Shown here piece after piece: positions 51,496-60,930 of a DNA stretch of 64,000 nt (within the stretch, counting starts at the first letter, position 1; every line of letters begins with the position of its first letter). The notes under the pieces are model-generated. The model was not told where the DNA came from. It worked only from the letters and a program-made list of their open reading frames with translations, and made no database searches. The stretch is from Pseudomonadales bacterium (GTDB taxonomy: Bacteria > Pseudomonadota > Gammaproteobacteria > Pseudomonadales > Azotimanducaceae), in the NCBI GenBank assembly GCA_023300545.1, contig JALZVT010000108.1:1-64000 (forward strand), given 5' to 3'. A program made the translations under genes and the position numbers.

Positions 51496-53247
51496 ATGAA
51501 CGACATCACCCAGACCATGCCCGTACCCAAGCGGGGTGGCGAACGGACCTTGCTTGGCCATCCACGTGGCCTGCTCATACTGTTTTTGACGGAGATGTGG
51601 GAGCGCTTTTCTTTCTACGGCATGCGCGGCCTGCTGATCATCTATCTCACCCAGCACTTTCTGTTTTCTGATGACCGCTCTGCGGTTATCTATGGAGCCT
51701 ACGGGGCCCTCGTTTACGTCATGACCATTATTGGTGGCACCCTGGCCGATCGATACCTGGGCTCACGCAAGGCGGTCACCTTTGGCGCCTGTCTGTTGGT
51801 GCTTGGGCACTTTGGCATGGCCTTCGAAGGCAGCGGTTCAAAAGAACTCATCACTATTGGCAGCGTCGAGTATCAGCTCACGCTAAACGGTCGCGGCGGC
51901 GACGCACAGCCAATTATTGTGGCGGCTGACGGCACCAGTTCGCTCATCACCTATTCAACCGACGGTGACAGCAAGCGCTTATTGATTGCCGACTCGGTAA
52001 CAATGGGCCTGCCTGCTGAGGTCGATCTCAATAGCGCCAGTCGACGCATTGTTACCGAAGAGCTGTACACAAACATTCTCTACCTGTCGCTCGCGCTGAT
52101 CATTGCCGGTGTAGGTTTCCTCAAAGCCAACATATCAACCATTGTTGGCTCGCTGTACGGCGAAGGTGATCCGCGCCGGGATTCGGGTTTCACCATCTTC
52201 TATATGGGCATCAACCTCGGATCGTTCCTGGCCTCCATTTTTTGTGGCTACCTGGGCATCGTCTACGGTTGGAAGTACGGCTTTGGTCTGGCCGGCATTG
52301 GCATGATGCTCGGGCTTATCGTTTTTCTGCGCTACAACAGCTGGCTGGAAGGCAAGGCTGAGCCACCGAACCCCGAGCGTTTAAAAGACAAAGTGCTGGG
52401 CTTTATCAATGTGGAGATAGCCTGCTATCTGACAGGGGTTTTGATCATCGCCGTTGCGATGTTCTTTGTGATGAACCCGGACGGCTTTGGCTCGGTGCTT
52501 GGTCCGCTGGGTCTCCTAATGCTGAGCTGGTTGTTGTTTTACGCCTTTACTAAGTGCGAGGGCTCAGAGCGTGATCGCATGCTTGCCGCCATCTATTTTG
52601 TACTCGCGCAGATCCCTTTCTGGGCCCTGTTTGAACAGGCTGGGTCATCGCTTAACCTGTTCACCGACAGACTGGTAGAGCGCAGCCTGTTTGGTTGGAG
52701 TGTGCCTGCGCCGGTGTTCCAGTCATTGAATGCTGGATTCATCTTTTTGTTTGCTCCCCTCATCGCCTGGCTGTGGATTGCTCTGGCAAAGCGCAAACTG
52801 AACCCCTCTACCCCGGTTAAGTTCGCCTTTGGCGTGCTGCTGGCAGGACTTGGTTTCCTCGCTTTGGTCGCAGGCATGCAAGGTAGCGGTACCGATGGCT
52901 TAACGCCGGTGATCTTCGTTTTTCTGATTTACTGGATTCACACCATGGGCGAGTTGCTGGTTTCACCCGTTGGTCTGTCAGCTGTGACTAAGTTAGCCCC
53001 GGCACGCGTGGTCGGCATGACCATGGGTGCCTGGTTTCTCTACAGCGGACTGTCTAACTTTTTAGCAGGTGTCATCGCCCGTAGTACGGGCGCCGAAACC
53101 ATTGGTGGCCAACTCACTAATGTGGCTGCAGCCAAGGCCGGTTACATTGAGGTGTACACCAACGTGGGCTATGTCGCGATCGGGATATCAGTAGTGATGC
53201 TGTTGATTTCGCCGTTTATCAAGAAATTGATGCACGGAGCGGACTAG
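51496..53247 (+). CDS. POT-family peptide/H+ symporter with large insert
   Basis: A 583-residue proton-coupled oligopeptide transporter. The proton/peptide motif EMWERFSFYGMRG (ExxERFxYYG) is in TM1, and the TM4-TM5 region carries FLKANISTIVGSLYG and FTIFYMGINLGSFL. Between TM3 (LVLGHFGMAFEG) and TM4 (ILYLSLALIIAGVG) lies an insert of about 83 polar residues, absent from ordinary DtpA/DtpB proteins and on the outer side. The ATG follows AGGGGAAACC. Divergent from the LLM gene across 177 bp. Confidence 0.92.
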   Translation: MNDITQTMPVPKRGGERTLLGHPRGLLILFLTEMWERFSFYGMRGLLIIYLTQHFLFSDDRSAVIYGAYGALVYVMTIIGGTLADRYLGSRKAVTFGACLLVLGHFGMAFEGSGSKELITIGSVEYQLTLNGRGGDAQPIIVAADGTSSLITYSTDGDSKRLLIADSVTMGLPAEVDLNSASRRIVTEELYTNILYLSLALIIAGVGFLKANISTIVGSLYGEGDPRRDSGFTIFYMGINLGSFLASIFCGYLGIVYGWKYGFGLAGIGMMLGLIVFLRYNSWLEGKAEPPNPERLKDKVLGFINVEIACYLTGVLIIAVAMFFVMNPDGFGSVLGPLGLLMLSWLLFYAFTKCEGSERDRMLAAIYFVLAQIPFWALFEQAGSSLNLFTDRLVERSLFGWSVPAPVFQSLNAGFIFLFAPLIAWLWIALAKRKLNPSTPVKFAFGVLLAGLGFLALVAGMQGSGTDGLTPVIFVFLIYWIHTMGELLVSPVGLSAVTKLAPARVVGMTMGAWFLYSGLSNFLAGVIARSTGAETIGGQLTNVAAAKAGYIEVYTNVGYVAIGISVVMLLISPFIKKLMHGAD

Positions 53248-53262
53248 AGTTTGCAGCGGCCG

Positions 53263-54078
53263 TCACTCCCCAACATTCAGCTCAATCATCGCTGACTCCG
53301 GCCGCGCCAAACCACGCTGAGATCCGTTAATCGCATCTACCATCAACTGCACATGGGGTGCATCGCCAAAGGTCGCGTGCAACTCTGTCACTGCAGCCTC
53401 CAAACGCAACTCGCGCAGAAACAGAATTCGGAAGGTTTTGCGGACGTCTGCAATCGCCTCTGATGAATACCCCGCCCGCTCCATGCCGACCTTATTCACA
53501 ATACGCATGTGGGCCGGAAAGCCTTCCGCGATCGTAAACGGCAATACGTCTTGAATAACCCGGCTCATACCCGCCACCATCGCAGCACGGCCCACGTGGC
53601 AAAACTGATGTACCGCTGACAGCCCACCAAGGTTGGCGTAGTCATCCACCACAACATGGCCACCCAGAGTGGCGCTGTGGCTCAATACCACGTGGTTGCC
53701 GACCTTACAGTTGTGCGCAACATGGGAATGCGCGAGCAACGCGCAATCACTGCCAACCGTTGTTTGCGAGCCTTCCTGTGTACCAGCGTGAATGCTCACA
53801 AACTCTCGAACGATCGTGCGATCACCAATGGTGGTATGACTCACCTCGCCTTCAACGTGCTTTAGGTCCTGCGCGGGAACACCCAGTGTGACATAGGGAA
53901 AGACGTCACAGCCGGCGCCAATATGCGTGTGCGCATCCACATAAGCATGGGCGCGCAACACAGTGCCATCGCCAATCTCAACGTCGTCAGCGATTGTGCA
54001 ATACGGGCCAATGTGGCAGTTCTCACCCAGCTGGGCGCCTTTATGAACAACCGCCAGCTTGTCGATTTCTACAGCCAT
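53263..54078 (-). CDS. lpxA: LpxA, UDP-GlcNAc O-acyltransferase (solitary copy)
   Basis: A 271-residue left-handed beta-helix acyltransferase with repeated hexapeptides (IGPYCTIADDVEIGDG, IGAGCDVFPYVTLG). The catalytic base is His122 in AHSHVAHNCKVG, equivalent to E. coli His125. The C-terminal helical tail ends ARPESAMIELNVGE. It performs the first step of lipid A synthesis. Here it stands away from the usual lpxD-fabZ-lpxA-lpxB cluster, and the region around it has unrelated genes. It may be the only copy or a second copy for a different acyl acceptor. Confidence 0.92.
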   Translation of the reverse strand: MAVEIDKLAVVHKGAQLGENCHIGPYCTIADDVEIGDGTVLRAHAYVDAHTHIGAGCDVFPYVTLGVPAQDLKHVEGEVSHTTIGDRTIVREFVSIHAGTQEGSQTTVGSDCALLAHSHVAHNCKVGNHVVLSHSATLGGHVVVDDYANLGGLSAVHQFCHVGRAAMVAGMSRVIQDVLPFTIAEGFPAHMRIVNKVGMERAGYSSEAIADVRKTFRILFLRELRLEAAVTELHATFGDAPHVQLMVDAINGSQRGLARPESAMIELNVGE

Positions 54079-54172
54079 TTAAAAACCTTCTGTCGCTTAG
54101 TATTGTGTGAAGTGTGCCTTACTGGACTGAACAGCAACTTAATAAGTGCCGTTCGCCGTCACGGGCAATGCG

Positions 54173-55300
54173 TTAGTTTGAAGCGCCATCAAGAAACTCT
54201 TTGAAGCCACCCGGCACATAAGGACCGATGCAAACCTGCTCCAACACGCCAATGCCCTCGCGCTCGCCATCGCTTGCTCGCACAACCTGCTGAACATGCA
54301 GGTTCTCGGGGGCTAGAGCGTCGAGCTGGCGAGGATCAAAGGATTCGTGACCTATCGCGAGTTCACCTTGCCAAGCCCCTTGTCGCCAGTCGGGGTGCAT
54401 ATAACCAAGCCCCTTCATCTGAAATTTCAGAATGGGGGTTAGTGTAATCGTGCGATTGGTGCCGTCAACGCGTTCTAAATCAATTTCGGCGCCAGACGCC
54501 AGCCGAGTACCGGGCTCGTAACTGACGCGATGCCTGGCTGTCGCCATGCGCTCATCTTCGGCCTCGACGGCCGTCGGAATATCATCGGGCCCAGCAAACA
54601 GCGGTGCCTCAATGCCCTCTCGCACCAGTGGCTCACCTTTCTGGCCATCAAAGAAAATGGCGTGGGACACATGGTCGTCCCAGAACAGGGGGGCCCAAAG
54701 GAAAAAGAAGCTGCCCGGCGCTACCGGCGCCCCGCCACTTTCGGGTTCGCCAACACCACGCACACCCCATGATCGGTCTTTGGTGCCGCGGCAGTCTCGG
54801 CCGTTAACCTCAATGACACCCTCAGGCGTACCAACCGTGCCATCCCAGTAACCAAACTGATCAAACCGAGTGGCATCCATAACCCGGCGCGGGCCTCGCC
54901 ACAATGTTTGATGGGCTTCCTCGATGGGTGCCGTGCGTGAACTGAAAACAATATCGCAGCTTAGCCCAGACTCGTTATCGTCGAGCACAACACGCACTTT
55001 GCGCATGGGCTCAATGATCTCAATTCGAAACGGTCCACAGCTCATATCGGTACGTTCGTCAGGCGCCCGACGCGACCCATAAAAGCAGTGTTGCAAGCCA
55101 TCCGCACGCACCACACTAAACGCACAATCCAGCACCCCGCGCAGCGGATAGATGGCCATGCCGATACCAAAATACCAGGAACCGTCTTCGGCGTAGCCGT
55201 TAAACCATGTCCGGTCATAGACATTGCGATCACCGCTTACCGGATGGGCAAGCGGCTCAGCCGTCTGATGAATCGGATAATCGTCCAGATTATTCAGCAT
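54173..55300 (-). CDS. CrtC/AttH-like lipocalin-fold protein
   Basis: A 375-residue protein with two beta-rich lobes and motifs of the CrtC/AttH (hydroxyneurosporene synthase-like) and DUF7064 type: GSWYFGIGMAIYPLRGVLD, RVMDATRFDQFGYWDGTVG, and KDRSWGVRG in the middle. No signal peptide. Proteins of this group bind hydrophobic ligands; hydratase activity is known only for a few. It is 12 bp after the amidohydrolase, so the pair is probably an operon, suggesting a hydrophobic cyclic substrate. Confidence 0.75.
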   Translation of the reverse strand: MLNNLDDYPIHQTAEPLAHPVSGDRNVYDRTWFNGYAEDGSWYFGIGMAIYPLRGVLDCAFSVVRADGLQHCFYGSRRAPDERTDMSCGPFRIEIIEPMRKVRVVLDDNESGLSCDIVFSSRTAPIEEAHQTLWRGPRRVMDATRFDQFGYWDGTVGTPEGVIEVNGRDCRGTKDRSWGVRGVGEPESGGAPVAPGSFFFLWAPLFWDDHVSHAIFFDGQKGEPLVREGIEAPLFAGPDDIPTAVEAEDERMATARHRVSYEPGTRLASGAEIDLERVDGTNRTITLTPILKFQMKGLGYMHPDWRQGAWQGELAIGHESFDPRQLDALAPENLHVQQVVRASDGEREGIGVLEQVCIGPYVPGGFKEFLDGASN

Positions 55301-55312
55301 CTATGTAGGAAC

Positions 55313-56488
55313 CTAAACGCGTGCCTCAGGGAACAACCGCAGGAAGTTCTCACTGTAAAACGCTGTCTTTTCCTGCTCACCAAAGCCTTCCAGCACACCT
55401 TCAAACTTGGCAATAGGATCACGCCCGCCTTCGACATGCGGATAATCACTAGAGAACAGATAGAGATCTGGGTTTGAATCTTTGATCAGTCGACCCACAT
55501 CTTCGTGCGGAAATGGTGTAAAGCCCATCTGTTCAGAAAGCTGCTCTGAGGGTTTGCGATCAAACCGCACAGACTCATCAACGCGGCTATAGATACGCGA
55601 AATAGAATCAAGCCGACGTAACATTTCAGGCACCCAACCGGCACCCAATTCAACAGCGGCACCTTTCAGTTTTGGATGCCGAGCAAACACGCCGTCAAAA
55701 ACCATCATCGAAACAAAGGTCTCTGGTGGCTGATGCATAAGGGCTGCATCTTTAGTACGAACATTTTCGCCACCACCCATCCAGTCTTTTACTGGCGCGC
55801 GGCCATTGTTGCTCCAAGACTTCAGTGACTGCAGCGGCGAACCACCAACATGCATAACGAAAGGCGTATTCGATTCTGCCAACATCGCCCAGAAAGGTTC
55901 GAGGTCAACGTGCCCAGGCGAATGCCCAATTGGCGCTCGGTGCGGCACCCAGATGGCTTCCATGTTGTTTTCGAGCGCCCATTCAAGTTCAGCAATAGCG
56001 AGCTCGGGCGTATCAAGTGGGACCACACCAACACCCATAAGTCGGCTGTCTACAGAACAAAAATCTGCCATGTGCCGGTTGTGCGCGCGCGCGGCGCCGT
56101 AACGCAGCTTGGGATCGGTTTTAGAACTGGGGTGAAAGGGTTGCACCACACTGTGGGTTGCGAACACCAGCTGCTTTTTGAAACCCAGCATATCGAGCGC
56201 AGTAATTCGATCTGCGGAGTTGAACGCTCCCAGAGCCTGAATCTCTTTTGACTTGGCAATCAAATCATCGCCCAGCGCAATCTGCTCCGCGACGTGCGCA
56301 TCAGAGTGCTTGCCGCCATTGTCCATAATCACCGCAACTTCGTCATCGGTGACTAGAGACGCGCTGTAACTCACGGAATAGATGTCATCACGAATCGCCG
56401 GGTCGGCGTAGTCCTTAAGGAAATTAGGCAACTCCATGATGTGGCTGTCAGCGTCGTAGAACGCTCGTGAATCTGGTGCGTATGGCAT
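55313..56488 (-). CDS. Amidohydrolase family protein (ACMSD-like)
   Basis: A 391-residue metal-dependent hydrolase with the amidohydrolase-2 look: FYDADSHIMELPNFL at the first metal site (DxH), FVMHVGGSP with a metal His, and a late SDYPHVEGG carrying the catalytic Asp and His. The family includes decarboxylases and hydrolases of cyclic acids. Start: an ATG with AAGGAG seven bases upstream (TTTAGAG spacer), which is decisive. The frame is open far upstream, but that part is not similar to the family. Upstream in the same operon as the CrtC-like gene. Confidence 0.9.
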   Translation of the reverse strand: MPYAPDSRAFYDADSHIMELPNFLKDYADPAIRDDIYSVSYSASLVTDDEVAVIMDNGGKHSDAHVAEQIALGDDLIAKSKEIQALGAFNSADRITALDMLGFKKQLVFATHSVVQPFHPSSKTDPKLRYGAARAHNRHMADFCSVDSRLMGVGVVPLDTPELAIAELEWALENNMEAIWVPHRAPIGHSPGHVDLEPFWAMLAESNTPFVMHVGGSPLQSLKSWSNNGRAPVKDWMGGGENVRTKDAALMHQPPETFVSMMVFDGVFARHPKLKGAAVELGAGWVPEMLRRLDSISRIYSRVDESVRFDRKPSEQLSEQMGFTPFPHEDVGRLIKDSNPDLYLFSSDYPHVEGGRDPIAKFEGVLEGFGEQEKTAFYSENFLRLFPEARV

Positions 56489-56702
56489 CTCTAAACTCCT
56501 TATGTGATGCCCTGAGGGTACCACCAATACGTCCATTTTTGCGCTCAGGCCGCCTCGACGAGCCGCTTTGGTGCGCCGCCATGCACTAGAGAGATCAACA
56601 CGCACCACAAATGCCCAGACTGATCGTCCGAAGCCCCACAGGCCCCGTGGGTTGCGCGCATCAATGTTGGTCAGACCGCAGCAGACCGGGCGATACAGGC
56701 GT

Positions 56703-56718
56703 TGGCATGGCCGTTGCA
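56703..56718 (+). promoter_or_regulatory. Sigma54 (RpoN) promoter of glnK-amtB
   Basis: TGGCATGGCCGTTGCA has the -24 GG (56704-56705) and -12 GC (56716-56717) exactly 10 bp apart and fits the consensus TGGCAYG-N4-TTGCA. The start would be near 56729, 54 bp before glnK. Possible NtrC half-sites lie around 56569-56616 (GGTGC and GCACC motifs) but are not convincing. Confidence 0.85.
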
Positions 56719-56779
56719 AAGCCCTAGCAGACATCACAGGCCGGTGAGTACCGGGCAGGACACAGAGGGAAGGAGGTAA

Positions 56780-57121
<342 letters not shown>

Positions 57122-57189
57122 AGCGACGTTGCATACGCAGACCTCACCAACCAATAACCCACTTTATCGACTCACTAACGGAGAAACTC

Positions 57190-58446
57190 GTGGACGCTGA
57201 TTTGCTACAAACCAACTACGCGTTGGACACCTTTTACTTTTTGATCATGGGTGCGCTCGTGATGTTCATGGCGCCCGGCTTTGCGATGCTCGAAGCGGGG
57301 CTCGTTCGCTCAAAGAACACTACCGAAATTCTGACCAAAAACGTCGCCCTGTTTGCGATCGCCTGCATCATGTACCTGTTTGTGGGCTACCACTTCATGT
57401 ACACCGGTGCGGTTGAGGGTGGCTTTTTGCCCAGCTTTGGCTTTGGTTTGGGCGGCGCTGACAACACCGTTGCCGCCGTCACCTCTGGCGCTGAAGACGC
57501 CCCCTACTATTCCTCACGCTCCGATCACTTCTTTCAGGTTGTGTTTGTCGCTACCGCAATGTCGATCGTTTCCGGTGCTGTGGCCGAACGTATGAAGCTC
57601 TGGGCCTTTCTTGCCTTCGCCGTTGTTATGACCGGCGTTATTTACCCTATCCAGGGCATGTGGAGCTGGGGCGGCGGCTGGTTGGCTGAAGCGGGCTATA
57701 GCGATTTTGCAGGCTCCGGCATCGTCCATATGTGTGGCGCTGCAGCTGCATTGGCCGCTGTTATCGTGCTGGGTCCACGGTCCGGTAAATACGGCCCCAA
57801 GGGTGAAGTTAATCCAATCCCTGGTGCCAACATGCCACTCGCGGCACTGGGCATGTTTATCCTTTGGTTTGGCTGGTTCGGCTTTAACGGCGGCTCTGAG
57901 TTGAAGCTGTCGAATGTCGAAGAAGCCAACGCGGTAGCCCAGGTGTTTATTAATACCAACATCGGCGCGGCAGGTGGACTGATTGCAGCGCTGCTGCTGT
58001 CACAAATACTGTTCGGCAAAGCGGATCTGACCATGGCGTTGAACGGCGCTCTGGCTGGCCTTGTCTCAATCACGGCAGACCCCCTCAGCCCCGACGCCTC
58101 AGTGGCGCTGCTTATCGGCGTTATCGGTGGCCTTCTGGTGGTCGGCTCGATTCTATTGCTCGACAAATTGCGTCTTGATGACCCGGTGGGTGCGATCTCG
58201 GTGCACGGCACCTGTGGCATTTGGGGAGTTCTTGCCGTGCTGATCAGCAACAGTGATGCGACCCTCATCGGTCAGCTAACTGGCCTTGGCGCTATCTTCG
58301 CCTGGACCTTTGGTCTCAGCCTGATTGTCTGGATTGTGCTGAAAGCCGTCATGGGCATCCGCATCTCCCAAGAGCAGGAGTTTAGTGGAGCTGACATCAG
58401 CGAATGTGGCATCGAAGCTTACCCGGAGTTTAAAAACGCCGGCTAG
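57190..58446 (+). CDS. amtB: AmtB, ammonium transporter
   Basis: A 418-residue ammonium channel with 11-12 membrane segments. The twin-His pore residues lie in GSGIVHMCGAAAALAAVIV and DPVGAISVHGTCGIWG. MFMAPGFAMLEAGLVRSKN is the usual N-terminal Amt signature. It moves ammonium inward and is blocked by GlnK. GTG start with GGAG eight bases upstream. It ends with a strong terminator at 58466. Confidence 0.97.
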   Translation: MDADLLQTNYALDTFYFLIMGALVMFMAPGFAMLEAGLVRSKNTTEILTKNVALFAIACIMYLFVGYHFMYTGAVEGGFLPSFGFGLGGADNTVAAVTSGAEDAPYYSSRSDHFFQVVFVATAMSIVSGAVAERMKLWAFLAFAVVMTGVIYPIQGMWSWGGGWLAEAGYSDFAGSGIVHMCGAAAALAAVIVLGPRSGKYGPKGEVNPIPGANMPLAALGMFILWFGWFGFNGGSELKLSNVEEANAVAQVFINTNIGAAGGLIAALLLSQILFGKADLTMALNGALAGLVSITADPLSPDASVALLIGVIGGLLVVGSILLLDKLRLDDPVGAISVHGTCGIWGVLAVLISNSDATLIGQLTGLGAIFAWTFGLSLIVWIVLKAVMGIRISQEQEFSGADISECGIEAYPEFKNAG

Positions 58447-58465
58447 TCCACGAGCAAGCCAACCC

Positions 58466-58498
58466 AAAGCCCCCGACCTGGTTCGGGGGCTTTTTTTT
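58466..58498 (+). terminator. Strong intrinsic terminator of glnK-amtB
   Basis: AAAGCCCCCGA and TCGGGGGCTTT form an 11-bp GC-rich stem around a 6-base loop (CCTGGT), then eight T residues. It begins 20 bp after the amtB stop. Confidence 0.95.
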
Positions 58499-58561
58499 GT
58501 CGCTGGTAAATGTCGCTTGTCAGGTTAGTATTCTCGGAGAACCCGCAATCTTGGAACCGAT

Positions 58562-60289
58562 ATGGCTATCCAGACGTTTACCCCAGCGACCCGTCGTCAC
58601 GGCATAGCCAACGGGCTGTCCACTTTGGCGGCTGTGGTCTGTTTGAGTCTGTTACTCGGGGCGTGCAGCGAAACCGCCCGCGTCGATGACCCGGCCGCAA
58701 TAGCGGCTTCTGAAAACAACTGGCAACAGCCGTTATTCAACGGTCTTGGCGATGTGGCGCTGCCCATCACCACCAGCTCAACCGTTGCCCGTAACTACTT
58801 CAATCAGGGCCTCGCCCTGGCCTATGCGTTCAACCATGCAGCCGCAGACTTCGCGTTCACCGAAGCCACCGTGCACGACCCCGAGTGTGCGATGTGTTTT
58901 TGGGGCAGCTCTCTGGTACTCGGCCCCAACGTCAACGCCGACATGACTCCCGATAACGCGCCACGGGCGTTTGTGCTTGCAAAGCGTGCAGAAACGCTGG
59001 CGAGCAATGCCACCGGCTGGGAAAAGGCACTCATCAATGCGCTCGTACAGCGCTATGAACCCGAAGAGCCAGAAGATCGAACCGAACTCAACGAGCGCTA
59101 CGCAAGTGCCATGCGTGAGGTTGCCGCCGCCTACCCCGGCAACACCGATATAGTCGCATTGAGTGCAGAGGCCATGATGGACATGCACCCCTGGGATTTC
59201 TGGGATGCCAATGGCGAGGCACGACCTTGGACAACTGAAATCACAGACACGCTGGAATGGGCTCTGCAAGACAACCCCAAACATATCGGTGCTATTCATC
59301 TGTACATCCACGCTATGGAACAGTCGAACCAACCGGAGCGCGCCGAACCCTACGCGGATCAACTCGCCGCTCTAGCACCCGCTGCTGGACACCTTGTACA
59401 CATGCCTGCGCACATCTACATGCGCGTTGGTCGCTACCACGACGCCACCCTCAACAACATGCAAGCAACAGTCGCTGATAATAATTTCATCCAAGCCTGT
59501 CGATCCAACAGCCCGATTTACCTGGCCGGCTACATTCCGCACAACTGGCACTTTGGCTGGGTCACCGCAGCCATAGAAGGCTGGCAATCAAAGGCCTATG
59601 AACTCGCCGCAGGCACCGCCAATCAACTCACTGCCGAGCTGTTGCGCGCCCCAGGCATGGCCGTTGCACAGCACTATTATTCACAACCGTTGTTTGCAAA
59701 AGTTCGCTTCTCAGACTGGCCGGCCATATTGGTAACGCCAGAACCTGCTGCTGACCTGCCATACGCGCGAGCGATCTGGCACTACGCTCGCGGCACCGCC
59801 TACGTGGGGCTAAATCAGCTGCAACAAGCGAGCAATGAATTCACTGCACTGCAAACCCTAAGCGAAAGCCCCGAAATCGCGGAACTGACATTCTTCAATC
59901 GGGAAGGCGCACCGGCGCTGACGGCCATCGCGACAAAGGTACTGGCGGCTGAGCTGGCGATTGCCAATGGTGATACCGAGAGTGCGCTCCTTGGGCTCAA
60001 GCAGGCTGTGGTTCTGGAAGATGCGCTGCCCTACTCCGAACCACCGGAATGGTTCTTTCCAGCTCGTCACTCATTGGGCGTATTACAACTGCAGATGGGC
60101 GACGCCCAGGCCGCCGAGGCGACCTACCTTGAAGATCTGAAAATCATGCCGGAAAACGGCTGGGCTCTAAAAGGTTTGACCAATGCATTGCGTGCTCAAG
60201 GTAAAACCGCGGCCGCCAACGCTGTGGATTTGCGCTTTCAAAATGCCTGGAAGCACGCTGAAATCAGCATTAGCTCCTCACGCAGCTAG
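58562..60289 (+). CDS. TPR-type lipoprotein
   Basis: A 575-residue protein. A lipoprotein signal ends LSLLLGACSE. The rest is a row of helical repeats of TPR type; the segment FNQGLALAYAFNHAAADFAF, then ATVHDPECAMCFWGSSLVLG (with two Cys, CxxC), is typical of the uncharacterised periplasmic family found near respiratory genes. Later blocks, NALRAQGKTAAANAVDLRF and VLQLQMGDAQAAEATYLE, are classic TPR helices. It is expected in the outer or inner membrane facing the periplasm. No partner visible. Confidence 0.82.
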   Translation: MAIQTFTPATRRHGIANGLSTLAAVVCLSLLLGACSETARVDDPAAIAASENNWQQPLFNGLGDVALPITTSSTVARNYFNQGLALAYAFNHAAADFAFTEATVHDPECAMCFWGSSLVLGPNVNADMTPDNAPRAFVLAKRAETLASNATGWEKALINALVQRYEPEEPEDRTELNERYASAMREVAAAYPGNTDIVALSAEAMMDMHPWDFWDANGEARPWTTEITDTLEWALQDNPKHIGAIHLYIHAMEQSNQPERAEPYADQLAALAPAAGHLVHMPAHIYMRVGRYHDATLNNMQATVADNNFIQACRSNSPIYLAGYIPHNWHFGWVTAAIEGWQSKAYELAAGTANQLTAELLRAPGMAVAQHYYSQPLFAKVRFSDWPAILVTPEPAADLPYARAIWHYARGTAYVGLNQLQQASNEFTALQTLSESPEIAELTFFNREGAPALTAIATKVLAAELAIANGDTESALLGLKQAVVLEDALPYSEPPEWFFPARHSLGVLQLQMGDAQAAEATYLEDLKIMPENGWALKGLTNALRAQGKTAAANAVDLRFQNAWKHAEISISSSRS

Positions 60290-60300
60290 CTCGCTTTACG

Positions 60301-60322
60301 GGGTCGGAATTTATTCCGACCC
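60301..60322. terminator. Hairpin between convergent genes
   Basis: GGGTCGGAA-TTTA-TTCCGACCC is a perfect 9-bp stem, 11 bp past the TPR gene stop and before the end of the opposing DUF427 gene. There is no T-run, as at two other convergent ends in this window. Confidence 0.55.
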
Positions 60323-60330
60323 TCGCCTCA

Positions 60331-60909
60331 CTACCACCCCGAAGATCCGGGCGCGCCCTTAATAGGGCCCGTCATTTTCGAGCCAACCCACCCCCCATAA
60401 AAGCCACCGGGTTGCGCGCGCATCTGCTCGCCGTCAACAAAGCAGTCCACCCGCTGGGGATAGAACGCGCACCACAAATGCAGATTCTCGAATTCAGGGA
60501 ATACGCGAACGTATCGCCAACCGGCTTCCGTTACCGGTCCAACGGCCCGCCCGCCGATATTAAAACCCTGAGCAAGCCCTTTCCATTCACACATAGATTG
60601 TGTGCCGGACGGAATAAGCAATTCTTCTCGAACGTCTTCCGGGGGGATGTACCAGGTTGGTGCACTCGCTGTTTCGAGCACTCGAACTGCACGCGTTGAG
60701 CGTGCAATGAGTTCACTGCCAACGCGCACCTCGACAATCTGTGCACGCGCGTCCTGGCGAGGTGGTCGGGGGTAATCCCAAACCGATTCTTCGCCATCAC
60801 CAATCGGCTGAGCAAAGTCTGGCCGCTGGGCGCCGGTGTGACGCCAGCCTCTGCGCCCCGCCAACACCGCCGCATCGGGCGCAATGATAAAGTTTTTTTC
60901 AACAGTCAC
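60331..60909 (-). CDS. DUF427 protein (long form)
   Basis: A 192-residue member of the DUF427 family. The first 60 residues precede the conserved core (IVEVRVGSELIARSTRAVRV, TWYIPPEDVREELL, TQSMCEWKGLAQGFNIGG). Larger than the 132-residue paralogue at 45893. GTG start. No function known. The gene end faces the TPR gene, with a hairpin between. Confidence 0.88.
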   Translation of the reverse strand: MTVEKNFIIAPDAAVLAGRRGWRHTGAQRPDFAQPIGDGEESVWDYPRPPRQDARAQIVEVRVGSELIARSTRAVRVLETASAPTWYIPPEDVREELLIPSGTQSMCEWKGLAQGFNIGGRAVGPVTEAGWRYVRVFPEFENLHLWCAFYPQRVDCFVDGEQMRAQPGGFYGGWVGSKMTGPIKGAPGSSGW

Positions 60910-60930
60910 ATTAACGCCTAGCAGGAAGAC

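Noticed and set aside
56489-56737. Longer start for the amidohydrolase (56737)
   Set aside because: ATG 56488 has a strong AAGGAG ribosome site and starts the family pattern; the upstream part is basic and not family-like.
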